DNA from: Thermoanaerobaculia bacterium
Lineage (GTDB): Bacteria; Acidobacteriota; Thermoanaerobaculia; Multivoradales; JAGPDF01
Assembly (NCBI GenBank): GCA_018057705.1
Contig: JAGPDF010000005.1
Coordinates: 1 to 50,194 of the forward strand
DNA length: 50,194 nt
Direction of reading: 5' to 3'
Position numbers and translations under genes: made by a program. This document shows, piece after piece, positions 11,085 to 18,582 of the stretch. Each line of letters begins with the position of its first letter. Within the stretch, counting starts at the first letter, position 1. The notes under the pieces are model-generated. The model did no database searches. It was not told the origin of the DNA and was given only the letters and a program-made list of their open reading frames with translations.

Positions 11085-11861
11085 TCAGCGGCCGGCGCCG
11101 GCGTCGAGCAGGATCAGGTCGCTCCGCAGCAGGGCGAGCTGCTCGCGCGGGTCGGCCCCGCCAGCCGACAGCCAGACGTATCGCAGGGCGCGCGCGACGT
11201 CCGAAACGGCATGGCTGTAGGAGACCGCAGCGACGGCGAAAGCGGTCGAGCGGTCATCGAAGGCGCTCGTGCCTGCGGCGCCGCCGATCCGACGGTACTC
11301 CTCGGAGATCGCGGGATAGAGCCCACGGCCCCGGGCGAGGGTCGTCGCGGTCCAGGCCTGGACGTCCCGCGGACTCCGCCACGCCGGACCGAGGCCGTAG
11401 AAGACGACGGCGAAACGGGGACGGGCCGAGTCGGCGTAGTCGAGGAAGTCGCGGAAGTACCGCCCCTCCCCGGGGTCGGTGTTGGCGGTGTTCAGAGGCA
11501 GGTTGGCATCGGCGACGTAGTGGGAGAGCCGTCCCAGGCGCGCCACGACCTCGGCGAACGGCCGATGTCGGCGAATGAGGTCGATCGCGGCTGCGAGCTC
11601 GGCCGCGATGACCCGATCGAGCTCGCCGCTGCCGTCGGAGTTCTTCATGTGCCGAAAGGCGTTGCCGTCGCTGAGCGGCTCGACGGCGCCGCGCAGGTAC
11701 TCCTTGCGGTGCTTCGCGATCAGCCGCGCGAGGTCGGGTGGCGCGAGTTGCGCGGCGTCGAGCGCGATCGCCTGCTGTGTCGCGGGCTTCCAGGCGTGCA
11801 GCGCCGCCGGAGCGAGCAGCAGGGCGAGGAGCACCGGCGCAAAGCGGCTTGAGAGCTGCAT
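11085..11861 (-). CDS. Secreted zinc-dependent phospholipase C / S1-P1 nuclease-like protein
   Basis: A 258-residue protein with a clear signal peptide ending before Trp (LLLAPAALHA|WKPATQQ). Enzymes of this all-helical trinuclear zinc family start their mature form with a Trp ligand. Further likely ligands are His in FRHMKNS, His and Asp in LGRLSHYVADANLPLN, and His/Asp in VSYSHAVSDV. The early His ligand usually found a few residues after the Trp appears to be Gln here (QQAIALDAA), so zinc site 3 may be altered. Substrate (phospholipid or nucleic acid) cannot be decided. The ATG lies 7 bases after TAGAAT on this strand (11869-11874), a leaderless arrangement. Confidence 0.68.
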   Translation of the reverse strand: MQLSSRFAPVLLALLLAPAALHAWKPATQQAIALDAAQLAPPDLARLIAKHRKEYLRGAVEPLSDGNAFRHMKNSDGSGELDRVIAAELAAAIDLIRRHRPFAEVVARLGRLSHYVADANLPLNTANTDPGEGRYFRDFLDYADSARPRFAVVFYGLGPAWRSPRDVQAWTATTLARGRGLYPAISEEYRRIGGAAGTSAFDDRSTAFAVAAVSYSHAVSDVARALRYVWLSAGGADPREQLALLRSDLILLDAGAGR

Positions 11862-11875
11862 TGTTCCTATTCTAG

Positions 11876-11905
11876 TTGACGAGACGGTCTCGAAGCTGCT
11901 AAAAA
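11876..11905 (+). promoter_or_regulatory. Probable tRNA-Phe promoter
   Basis: TTGACG (11876-11881) is followed after 18 bases by TAAAAA (11900-11905), 36 bases before the mature tRNA 5' end. The spacer begins within a perfect interrupted palindrome, CGAGAC-G-GTCTCG (11880-11892), that could form a hairpin or bind a regulator. The element also overlaps the start region of the divergent gene ending its leader at 11862. Confidence 0.45.
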
Positions 11906-11941
11906 ACGCCTCGCACCGCGGAAGTTCGCGCGCCTCTTGCC

Positions 11942-12017
11942 GCCCAGGTAGCTCAGTTGGTAGAGCACGGCACTGAAAATGCCGGTGTCACTGGTTCGAA
12001 TCCGGTCCTGGGCACCA
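11942..12017 (+). tRNA. tRNA-Phe (anticodon GAA)
   Basis: The 76-base cloverleaf folds completely: acceptor stem GCCCAGG/CCTGGGC, D arm GCTC...GAGC with AGTTGGTA loop, anticodon stem CGGCA/TGCCG with loop CTGAAAA (anticodon GAA), five-base variable loop, T arm ACTGG-TTCGAAT-CCGGT, and encoded discriminator A plus CCA (12014-12017). A T-rich run (ATTTTTCTTTTCCC) follows directly. It stands alone between two minus-strand genes; no integrase or duplicated 3' end was seen nearby, so there is no sign of use as an attachment site. Confidence 0.98.
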
Positions 12018-12071
12018 TTTTTCTTTTCCCACCTTGCTTCGGTCGCTGTTCGCACCGGTGACTCCAACCGG

Positions 12072-13919
12072 TCAGGCGGGCAGCGCGACCTTTGCCATCA
12101 GCCGCGAGGCTGCGGGCGAGAGCGGTGCGTGGGTGAGGATGCGCTGGATGCGGTCCATCGCCTTCATCTGGTCGCCGACCGACTGGTAGAGCAGAAGCTC
12201 GCCGAAGAGACCCTCGGCGAGCGCGTTCAGGCGCAGGGTGACCGCCTCCGCGTAGGGCCCGGTCGGATACTGGGCGAGATAGGCGGCGCCGTCGGCGATG
12301 TCCGAGTAGGTCCCCGCCTTCGTCGCGAGGCGCTCTTCCGCCAGGCGCCGCAGGTCGCCGTCCTGTTGCTGCTCGGCCAGCTCGGCGAGCGCGCTCAGCT
12401 GATCGAGGGCGGGAGCGAGATTGCGCAGGCCGCGCCGCGCGGCCTCTCCCGAGGGTCCCTCGGGATCGTCCTTCCACGCCGCGAGGAACTGATCCACTGC
12501 GTCGGCCTGGCGCGAGGTCCGCGCATAGGCCTCGCCCAACGTCAGGTGGACCGCCGGCGCCTCCGCGGCGTCGGGATAGTTGCTCAGGAAGACCTCGAGG
12601 AACGGGGTGCCGTAGACGCCGCTCTTCCAGACCTCGATCGCCGCCGGCCGGAGACTGTCGCGCTCCTTCGCCACCGCCTCGCGCTCGGTGCGAAACGTCG
12701 CGAGCACCGGGCTCTCCGGGGCGAGCGCCTGCAGCGTCCCGATCTCCTCGTCGTAGGCGGCGAGGGCGCGTCCGTAGTCCCGCGATCCCGATGCCGGCCC
12801 GGCGATCGCGCGATCGCGGACGGAATGCAGCCGCTCGCTTCGCAGGCGATCGGCTGCCGGTCCGACCGGCCAGGCGGTGAGCGCCGCCAGATGGAGGAGC
12901 TCGCGCGCCGTGACCGGGGGCTCCTTCGGCTTGCCCTCGTCCGACCCCGGACCCCGCTCCGGTCGGCGCTCCCCGGGGCCGGGCTTCTCCGGGCGTTTCT
13001 CGGGTTGGATCGAGCTCTCGAAGGCGAGGATCGCGGCCTGCGTGCGGACCCTGAATTCGTCCGCCGGACGCGGCGCGCCCGCGGTGAGCTCCGGCTGCCG
13101 GGCTTTCGCCGCGAGGACCCGTTGATCAAAGAAGGGGTGGGTCCGCCAATAGCCGTACTCGCGCGAGCTGTCGGGCAGGCGGGAGCCGAGGAGCGCCATG
13201 AGTTGGACCGTGCCGTCGGTCGCGAAGCCCGCAGCCGAGGCCCAGCGCTGACCCTCCATGTCGGACTCGTCCTCGTAGTCCCGGCTGTAGCTGCGCAGCA
13301 GCAGCTCCGAGAGGATGACGCTCGCCGCGTAGCTGCCGTAGACGAGGTTGCCCTCCGGCCGGTCGCGGGTGTTGTAGTAACCGTAGGGGTCGGGGATGTT
13401 CAGAACGGGGTCGCGGTTCTTGTCCGCCGCCACGGCGACCCCCACCAGCACCGCCTGCGACAGAATGTTGAGCAGCATCGCCTTGCGCTCGAGGCGCATG
13501 CCGTGCTTGCGCACCACGTGGCCGATCTCGTGGCCGAGGAGCGCCGCCAGGGCGTCGTCGGAGAGCCCCAGCTCGAGCATGCCGCGGGTGACGAAGATGT
13601 GCCCGCCGGGCAGGGCGAAGGCGTTCGGCTCCGCCATGTCCGCCAGGAAGAACGAGATCGGATAGTCGTCGTAGTTCGCCTCTTTGGCGACCCTGTAGCC
13701 GATTTCGGACACCCGGGCGAGGGCCTCCGGATTGTCCCAGGCGCCGTAGACGCGGGTGGCCTGCGTGGCGGCCTCCAGGCTCTTGCCGAAGAGCTCCGCG
13801 TCGGGGGTCTGGGTTCGGGAAGGCTCAGGGAGAGGCTCCGCGCCCCAGGCTGCCGGGATCGAGGAGAACGCCAGGACGAGGAGGAGCAGGCGTGCCGTGG
13901 AGTGCCGAAGCGACCGCAT
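12072..13919 (-). CDS. Periplasmic M48 family zinc metalloprotease with TPR-like C-terminal region
   Basis: A 615-residue exported protein. Signal peptide at 1-26 (LLLLVLAFSSIPAAWGA). The M48 domain (about 40-290) has HEIGH at 130-134 and the third ligand region SRDYEDESDMEGQRWA near 218. This arrangement, followed by a Pro/Glu/Arg-rich linker (300-335) and a helical repeat region (about 340-615) with TPR-like pieces such as APAVHLTLGEAYARTSRQADAVDQFL, resembles BepA/YfgC proteins, which help assemble or degrade outer-membrane proteins. The role here is inferred from that likeness. Minus-strand TACAGT (13928-13933) lies 8 bases before the ATG, and the divergent gene at 13972 shares this short 52-base gap. 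Confidence 0.88.
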   Translation of the reverse strand: MRSLRHSTARLLLLVLAFSSIPAAWGAEPLPEPSRTQTPDAELFGKSLEAATQATRVYGAWDNPEALARVSEIGYRVAKEANYDDYPISFFLADMAEPNAFALPGGHIFVTRGMLELGLSDDALAALLGHEIGHVVRKHGMRLERKAMLLNILSQAVLVGVAVAADKNRDPVLNIPDPYGYYNTRDRPEGNLVYGSYAASVILSELLLRSYSRDYEDESDMEGQRWASAAGFATDGTVQLMALLGSRLPDSSREYGYWRTHPFFDQRVLAAKARQPELTAGAPRPADEFRVRTQAAILAFESSIQPEKRPEKPGPGERRPERGPGSDEGKPKEPPVTARELLHLAALTAWPVGPAADRLRSERLHSVRDRAIAGPASGSRDYGRALAAYDEEIGTLQALAPESPVLATFRTEREAVAKERDSLRPAAIEVWKSGVYGTPFLEVFLSNYPDAAEAPAVHLTLGEAYARTSRQADAVDQFLAAWKDDPEGPSGEAARRGLRNLAPALDQLSALAELAEQQQDGDLRRLAEERLATKAGTYSDIADGAAYLAQYPTGPYAEAVTLRLNALAEGLFGELLLYQSVGDQMKAMDRIQRILTHAPLSPAASRLMAKVALPA

Positions 13920-13971
13920 GCCGTTCGACTGTAGCAGGATGCGTGCCGTCGTTGTGGTAGCTTCCCGCCGC

Positions 13972-14250
13972 ATGAGCGACCTCACACTCGAAATTCCGAC
14001 CACGAAGACCGGCATGGAAGAGATCCGAGCGGTGCTCGACGCCGCCCTGGCCAAGGAGTTCCCGGGGGGCATGCTGCGCCGGAACTGGGCCGGCGAGACG
14101 CTCGAACTGTCCGGCCCGGGGGCCAAGGGCACGATCACTTTCGAGGACGGCAAGCTCGTCGGACGGGCCAGCCTCGGACCGCCGGCGAGCATGATGCGCG
14201 GCATGATCGAGCAGAAGATCGGCACCGCCATGCGCACCGCAGCCGCCTGA
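13972..14250 (+). CDS. Small protein resembling polyhydroxyalkanoic acid system (PHA_gran_rgn) family
   Basis: A 92-residue protein: DLTLEIPTTKTGMEEIRAVL, then a basic segment, then GAKGTITFEDGKLVGRASLG and a helical end MMRGMIEQKIGTAMRTA. The order (short N-terminal strand, helix, a beta unit ending in a Gly-rich turn, C-terminal amphipathic helix) is like the PHA_gran_rgn family, but I cannot confirm this without a profile search, and no PHA gene is nearby. It is probably cytoplasmic. TAGCTT (13958-13963) lies 8 bases before the ATG, in the pattern repeated at many starts in this window. It may be co-transcribed with the gene at 14274. Confidence 0.6.
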   Translation: MSDLTLEIPTTKTGMEEIRAVLDAALAKEFPGGMLRRNWAGETLELSGPGAKGTITFEDGKLVGRASLGPPASMMRGMIEQKIGTAMRTAAA

Positions 14251-14273
14251 CCGGCCGGAACGGCTTCTCCTCT

Positions 14274-14954
14274 TTGAATTCCTCCGCGATCTCGCCCGGA
14301 GGCGTCGGCGGGGCGCTCGCCGGTCTGGCAAAGGCGCAACCCGAAGCCCCTTTTCTCTTCTACCGCAATTCGCGGGGGCATTTCCGCTGGTGGTCGTACG
14401 CGACCGCCTCCGCCTTTCTCGATCGTGCCGGCCTCGGGGAAGAGAGGCTCTCGGCAAAGGGGGTCGTGGTCGAGCGGGAGGCGGTGGAGTTGCTGGGCGA
14501 GTTCCTTCGTCTGGCGATGGGGGAGGACTCCCATCCTCCGGGCGTCGCGGAGCTTGCGGGTACCGAGCCGGGGGCTCCGCGGGACATCTGGATCTCCTGG
14601 CGGGCGCTGACCGCTCCCGACGAACGGGCCCTTGCCCGCTGGGCGATCCTGACGGGGGCGGCGATCCTGGTCGAACCCGGCCCGGCGCTGCATCCTGAGC
14701 TCTTCGTCTGGGCGCGGCCGACCCTCGTCTCCGGTACCGTCGAGGAGCTCGGCCTCCTCGCCGGCGAGGTGGAGTCTCTCGCCCCGAGGTTCCTGCGCCG
14801 GCGTTGGCTTCGCCAACGCGGCGAGCGGCTGCGGCTGGTGCTCGTCGAAGGGTCGCCCGCGCCGGAGGCGTTGGGGCAGGTGGGCGAGCGCTGGAGGTCT
14901 CTGCTTCCGGACTGCACAGCGGGCATCGAGCCTCTCGTCCGCGTGGCCAGGTGA
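14274..14954 (+). CDS. Protein resembling a truncated N-terminal part of an acyl-CoA synthetase
   Basis: A 226-residue protein of uncertain role. It opens with AQPEAPFLFYRNSRGHFRWWSYATAS, which resembles the N-terminal start of AMP-forming acyl-CoA ligases (a YR...W-SYA element; cited here as PFLFYRNSRGHFRWWSYA), and later has ILTGAAILVEPGPALHPELF and RPTLVSGTVEELGLL, placed as in the first lobe of such enzymes. The AMP-binding P-loop (STG-TG-PK type) and the C-terminal lobe are absent, so it is unlikely to be an active ligase; it may be a decayed gene or a repurposed domain. The only plausible start is TTG at 14274, without a good ribosome site, 23 bases after the preceding gene. Confidence 0.5.
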   Translation: MNSSAISPGGVGGALAGLAKAQPEAPFLFYRNSRGHFRWWSYATASAFLDRAGLGEERLSAKGVVVEREAVELLGEFLRLAMGEDSHPPGVAELAGTEPGAPRDIWISWRALTAPDERALARWAILTGAAILVEPGPALHPELFVWARPTLVSGTVEELGLLAGEVESLAPRFLRRRWLRQRGERLRLVLVEGSPAPEALGQVGERWRSLLPDCTAGIEPLVRVAR

Positions 14955-14963
14955 GGGCTCTAT

Positions 14964-15079
14964 CGCGACCGATGCGGTTCGCTGCGCTCACCACATCCTA
15001 CCTGCCTGCTTCCAGAGTCACGCCTCCCCGAGCCTAGGAACGTAGGATGCGGTGAGCATCGCGAACCGCATCGGTCGCG
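14964..15079. repeat. Imperfect inverted-repeat element (38-bp arms, 40-bp loop)
   Basis: The left arm 14964-15001 and right arm 15042-15079 are reverse complements apart from a few positions around the middle. Each arm reads, from the outside, CGCGACCGATGCGGTTCGC, then a GCTCACC block and a final CATCCTAC. The loop (15002-15041) has no coding sense. It lies between a doubtful small gene and the thiolase gene. It has the look of a REP- or MITE-like intergenic repeat; only one copy is visible in this window. Confidence 0.75.
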
Positions 15080-15190
15080 TTCCGGCTCGAGAATCTGATG
15101 ACCTTTCCCTGATCCCATCCCGACAAACCGGGGGCTGCTCCCGGGGAAATCGGTAGACTGTCGCCGGTTTCTCGGACGAAGGAGAGAGCG

Positions 15191-16648
15191 ATGGCGGAGA
15201 CAACTCCGGACCTGGGCCTGCCGCCGGCGCCGCTGCCGGCGCCTTCCGACGCCTCGGCGGCGGCGGAGGTGGCGCTGCGCGCCGACACGGTCTGGACGCG
15301 GCGGGTGGCTTCGCCGGGCGCGGCTCCGGGGGTGTTGCGCATCTCGCGCCAGCAGCTGCGCGGACCCGCTGGACGGGTGGCGATCGTCGAAGCCTGCCGC
15401 ACGCCGTTCGCGCGCGCCGGCAGCGACCTGCGTGAGCTGGACGTCATCGACCTCGCGGGCATACCGGCCGCCGAGGTCGTGGCGCGGGCCGGGATCGACC
15501 CGGCCGAGATCGATTTCGCCATCTTCGGCGTCGTCGTGGCGGCGCTGCACGCGCCCAACCTCGGTCGCGAGATTCTCTTCCGCGCAGCGCTGCCGGCGTC
15601 GATACCCGGGACGACCGTGAATCTCGCCTGCGCCTCCGCCAACCGGGCGCTCACCAGCGGTGCCGAGGCGATCCTGCGCGGCGAGGCCGAGATCGTGCTC
15701 GCCGGCGGCGCGGAGTCGCTGTCGAACGTGCCGCTCGCCTTTGCGAAGCGGGCCGCGGAGAAGTTCATGGCGCTCGCCAAGGCGCGCAGCCTCGGCGAGC
15801 GGCTGAAGTGGATCAGCCGGTTCCGGCCGCGCGACTTCGTGCCCGTCCCACCGGCGATCGCGGAGCATTCGACCGGCATGACGATGGGCGAGGCGTGCGA
15901 GAAGATGGCGAAGGAGAACGACATCTCCCGCCGCGCCCAGGACGAGATCGCCCTGCTCTCGCACCAGCGCGCGGCCGCGGCGCAGGCGGCCGGGCACTTC
16001 GCTGAGCAGGTGGTGACGATCTTCCCGCCGCCGCGCTACGAGCCCGCCATTGCGACCGACAACGGCGTGCGCGCCGAGAGCTCGATGGCGGCGCTGGCAG
16101 CGCTCCGGCCGGCGTTCGACCGCCGCCACGGCACCCTCACCGCCGGCAACTCTTCGCCGATCACCGACGGCGGCGGCGCGCTCTTGCTGATGAGCGAGCG
16201 CCGGGCGCGGGCCCTCGGCCGCGCGCCGCTCGGCTATCTGCGCTCGTGGGCCTACGCCGCGACCGACCCCGGCCAGCAGCTCCTGCAGGGGCCCGCCTAT
16301 GCGGCGCCGATGGCGCTCGAGCGCGCGGGCCTGCGCCTCGCCGAGATCGACCTCGTCGAGATGCACGAGGCGTTCGCAGCCCAGGTGCTGTCGAACCTCA
16401 AGGCGTTCGCGAGCCCGCGCTTCGCGCGCGACGAGCTCGGACGCAGCGAACCGATCGGCGTCGTGGACCTCGACCGACTCAACGTCAACGGCGGCTCGCT
16501 CGCTCTCGGACACCCGTTCGGCGCGACGGGGGTCCGGGTGACGATGCAACTCCTCCACGAGTTGCGCCGTCGGAGCCAGCAGTTCGGCCTCATCACCGTC
16601 TGCGCCGCCGGCGGCCACGGCTTCGCCATGGTGGTCGAACGCGAATGA
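15191..16648 (+). CDS. fadI: Acetyl-CoA C-acyltransferase (thiolase, FadI type) with N-terminal extension
   Basis: A 485-residue thiolase that cleaves 3-ketoacyl-CoA in beta-oxidation. The core starts only at about residue 61 (GRVAIVEACRTPFARAGSDL). Catalytic residues are visible: nucleophile C147 in NLACASANRAL, H392 in MHEAFAAQVLSNL, and C471 in the final VCAAGGHGFAM. The FadI-type signatures VVAALHAPNLGREI, PRDFVPVPPAIAEHSTGMTMGEACEKMAKEN and FDRRHGTLTAGNSSP favour FadI over FadA. The first 60 residues (Ala/Pro-rich, then VWTRRVASPGAAPGVLRISR) are extra. The ATG is supported by GGAGAGAGCG directly upstream; TAGACT (15154-15159) is a -10 candidate. No fadJ partner is in the window. The stop overlaps the next start (ATGA). 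Confidence 0.93.
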   Translation: MAETTPDLGLPPAPLPAPSDASAAAEVALRADTVWTRRVASPGAAPGVLRISRQQLRGPAGRVAIVEACRTPFARAGSDLRELDVIDLAGIPAAEVVARAGIDPAEIDFAIFGVVVAALHAPNLGREILFRAALPASIPGTTVNLACASANRALTSGAEAILRGEAEIVLAGGAESLSNVPLAFAKRAAEKFMALAKARSLGERLKWISRFRPRDFVPVPPAIAEHSTGMTMGEACEKMAKENDISRRAQDEIALLSHQRAAAAQAAGHFAEQVVTIFPPPRYEPAIATDNGVRAESSMAALAALRPAFDRRHGTLTAGNSSPITDGGGALLLMSERRARALGRAPLGYLRSWAYAATDPGQQLLQGPAYAAPMALERAGLRLAEIDLVEMHEAFAAQVLSNLKAFASPRFARDELGRSEPIGVVDLDRLNVNGGSLALGHPFGATGVRVTMQLLHELRRRSQQFGLITVCAAGGHGFAMVVERE

Positions 16649-18582
16649 GGCGCGGCCCTTCTGGCGCCGCCGGATCCGGGTCCGCGCCCGCGTTCGCGAC
16701 CGCCGTTGGCCCCAGTTTCGCCCGGGAACGGCCACGACGGTTCCGGAGCGCACTCCCTCTACTGGTCCTTTTCTTTCTTTGCATTTCGGTGAAGATCTTT
16801 GCGCAGTCCGCTGGCGCGGACGCGCCGGATCCGGTTCCCGAGAGCTGGCTGACGCCGGCGGAGAAATCCGACTTCCAGGCGACGCCCTCGTACGACGAGA
16901 CTCTTGCCTTCCTGCGCAAGCTCGAGAGGGCTCTCCCCGAGATGAAGCTCGAGTTCTATGGCGACTCGGCCTCGGGAAGGCCGATGCCGGTGGTGATCCT
17001 CTCCGCCGAGCGGGCGTTCACGCCGGCGGCGGCGCAGGAGCTCGCGAAGCCGGTGGTGATGATCCAGAACGGGATTCATGCCGGCGAAATCGATGGCAAG
17101 GACGCTTCGCTGATGCTGCTGCGCGACCTCGCACTCGGCCGGCGGGGCGAGCTGCTCGCCGCGGCGACGCTCCTCATCGTGCCGATCTACAACGTCGATG
17201 GCCACGAGCGCGTCTCGCCGTGGAACCGCCCGAACCAGGACGGTCCGGTTCTCGGAATGGGTTTCCGCACCACCGCCGACGGGCACGACCTGAACCGCGA
17301 CTTCCTCAAGCTCGCGACGCCCGAGGCGCGCAATCTCGTGCGCTTGGTGAACGCCTGGCAGCCGCATCTGTTCGTCGACACCCACGTCACCGATGGCGTC
17401 GATCTCGACTGGGTGATCACCTGGGCCGTGCCGGAGCCGCCGCTCCTCGCCCTCCCGCTCGACCGCTGGCTGCGACAGAACTTTCCGCCGGTTCTGGCCG
17501 CCGTCGAAGCCGCGGGCCACCGCCAGGGCCCTTATGTCAGCCTCGTCGACGGGCTCGATCCGCTCCAGGGCTTCGAGACGCTGGTCTACGAGCCGCGCTA
17601 CTCGAGCGGCTACTTCCCGTTGCGCAACCGGCCGTCGATTCTCCTCGAGTCGCATTCGCACAAGCCCTATCGCGAACGGGTGCTCGCCACCCGCGACTTC
17701 CTCGCGGCGCTGGTCGTCCAGACCGGTCGCGCCGGTCTCGCGCTCAAGTCGGCGATCGCCGAGGCGGCGGTCACGGTCGTCCAGCAGGGGCTCCCGACCG
17801 CGCCGCCGAGCTCGATCATCGTGACCTATGCGCGGGGCGAGGCCGAGCCCTACCGGGTGCCGTTCTACGACTGGTCGAGTGCGCCCTCGGTGGTCACTGG
17901 CGGCTCCCAGATCCACTACCGGCGCGGCGTCGTCCGGGAGGTCGAGGTGCCCTGGTTTCATCGCCTCGTGGCGGCGACGAGCCTGCCACGGCCGCGCGGC
18001 TATCTCGTCCTGCCGGGATGGCCGGAGATCGAGCGCCGCCTCGCCGACCACGCCCTGCGCTTCGCGCGTCTGCCGCAGGAGCTCGAGCTCACGGTGGAGA
18101 CTGCCCGGCTTTCGCAACCCAGGCCGGCGGCCACGAGCTACCAGGGATTGACGCCTCTCTCGGCGACGGTGGTGCGGGCGAGCGAGCGCCGCCTGGTTCC
18201 CGCCGGCGCGCTCTGGGTGCCGGCAGACCAACCCGACTTCGCCGTGGCCGTCCAGCTGCTCGAGCCGGAGGCGCCGGACTCGGTTCTCTCCTGGGGTCTG
18301 GTCTCGGGGCTCTTCGAGGGCAAGGAGTACATCGACGGTGGCGCTCTCGACCGGTTCGCCCGCTCCGCACTCGCCGACCGGAAAGTGGCCGCGGACTGGG
18401 CGCAGGCGCTCTCCGATCCTGCCTTCGCCGCGGATCGCTCAGCGCGCTATCGCTGGTGGTTCGCGCGCACACCGTGGTGGGACGAGCAGATCGGCCTCTT
18501 CCCGGTCCTGCGCCTCATGGAACCCCTTCCTCCTCCGCAGGCGCGGCAGCTCGACCTGACGCCGGAGGCCCCGCCGCACTGA
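16645..18582 (+). CDS. Secreted M14 family zinc carboxypeptidase
   Basis: A 645-residue protein. After about 30 residues a hydrophobic export segment occurs (ALPLLVLFFLCISVKIFAQS). The M14 peptidase domain covers roughly 75-370: zinc ligands H145 and E148 in NGIHAGEIDGKDAS and H247 in VDTHVTDG, with catalytic-type E335 in SILLESHSHKP; NVDGHERVSPWNRPNQ and DGHDLNRDF are further hallmarks. About 280 residues follow that look like a beta-rich accessory domain. The start codon overlaps the thiolase stop (ATGA, 16645-16648), an odd pairing of a cytoplasmic beta-oxidation enzyme with an exported peptidase. The 3' end overlaps the convergent deacetylase gene by 68 bases. Confidence 0.87.
   Translation: MRRGPSGAAGSGSAPAFATAVGPSFARERPRRFRSALPLLVLFFLCISVKIFAQSAGADAPDPVPESWLTPAEKSDFQATPSYDETLAFLRKLERALPEMKLEFYGDSASGRPMPVVILSAERAFTPAAAQELAKPVVMIQNGIHAGEIDGKDASLMLLRDLALGRRGELLAAATLLIVPIYNVDGHERVSPWNRPNQDGPVLGMGFRTTADGHDLNRDFLKLATPEARNLVRLVNAWQPHLFVDTHVTDGVDLDWVITWAVPEPPLLALPLDRWLRQNFPPVLAAVEAAGHRQGPYVSLVDGLDPLQGFETLVYEPRYSSGYFPLRNRPSILLESHSHKPYRERVLATRDFLAALVVQTGRAGLALKSAIAEAAVTVVQQGLPTAPPSSIIVTYARGEAEPYRVPFYDWSSAPSVVTGGSQIHYRRGVVREVEVPWFHRLVAATSLPRPRGYLVLPGWPEIERRLADHALRFARLPQELELTVETARLSQPRPAATSYQGLTPLSATVVRASERRLVPAGALWVPADQPDFAVAVQLLEPEAPDSVLSWGLVSGLFEGKEYIDGGALDRFARSALADRKVAADWAQALSDPAFAADRSARYRWWFARTPWWDEQIGLFPVLRLMEPLPPPQARQLDLTPEAPPH

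Noticed and set aside
11942-12017. tRNA-Phe as an integration site
   Set aside because: No integrase, no duplicated tRNA 3' end and no change in base composition or gene type on either side.
13920-14816. Long upstream extension of the M48 protease frame
   Set aside because: It reads antisense through two other genes; the signal peptide begins at the ATG at 13919.
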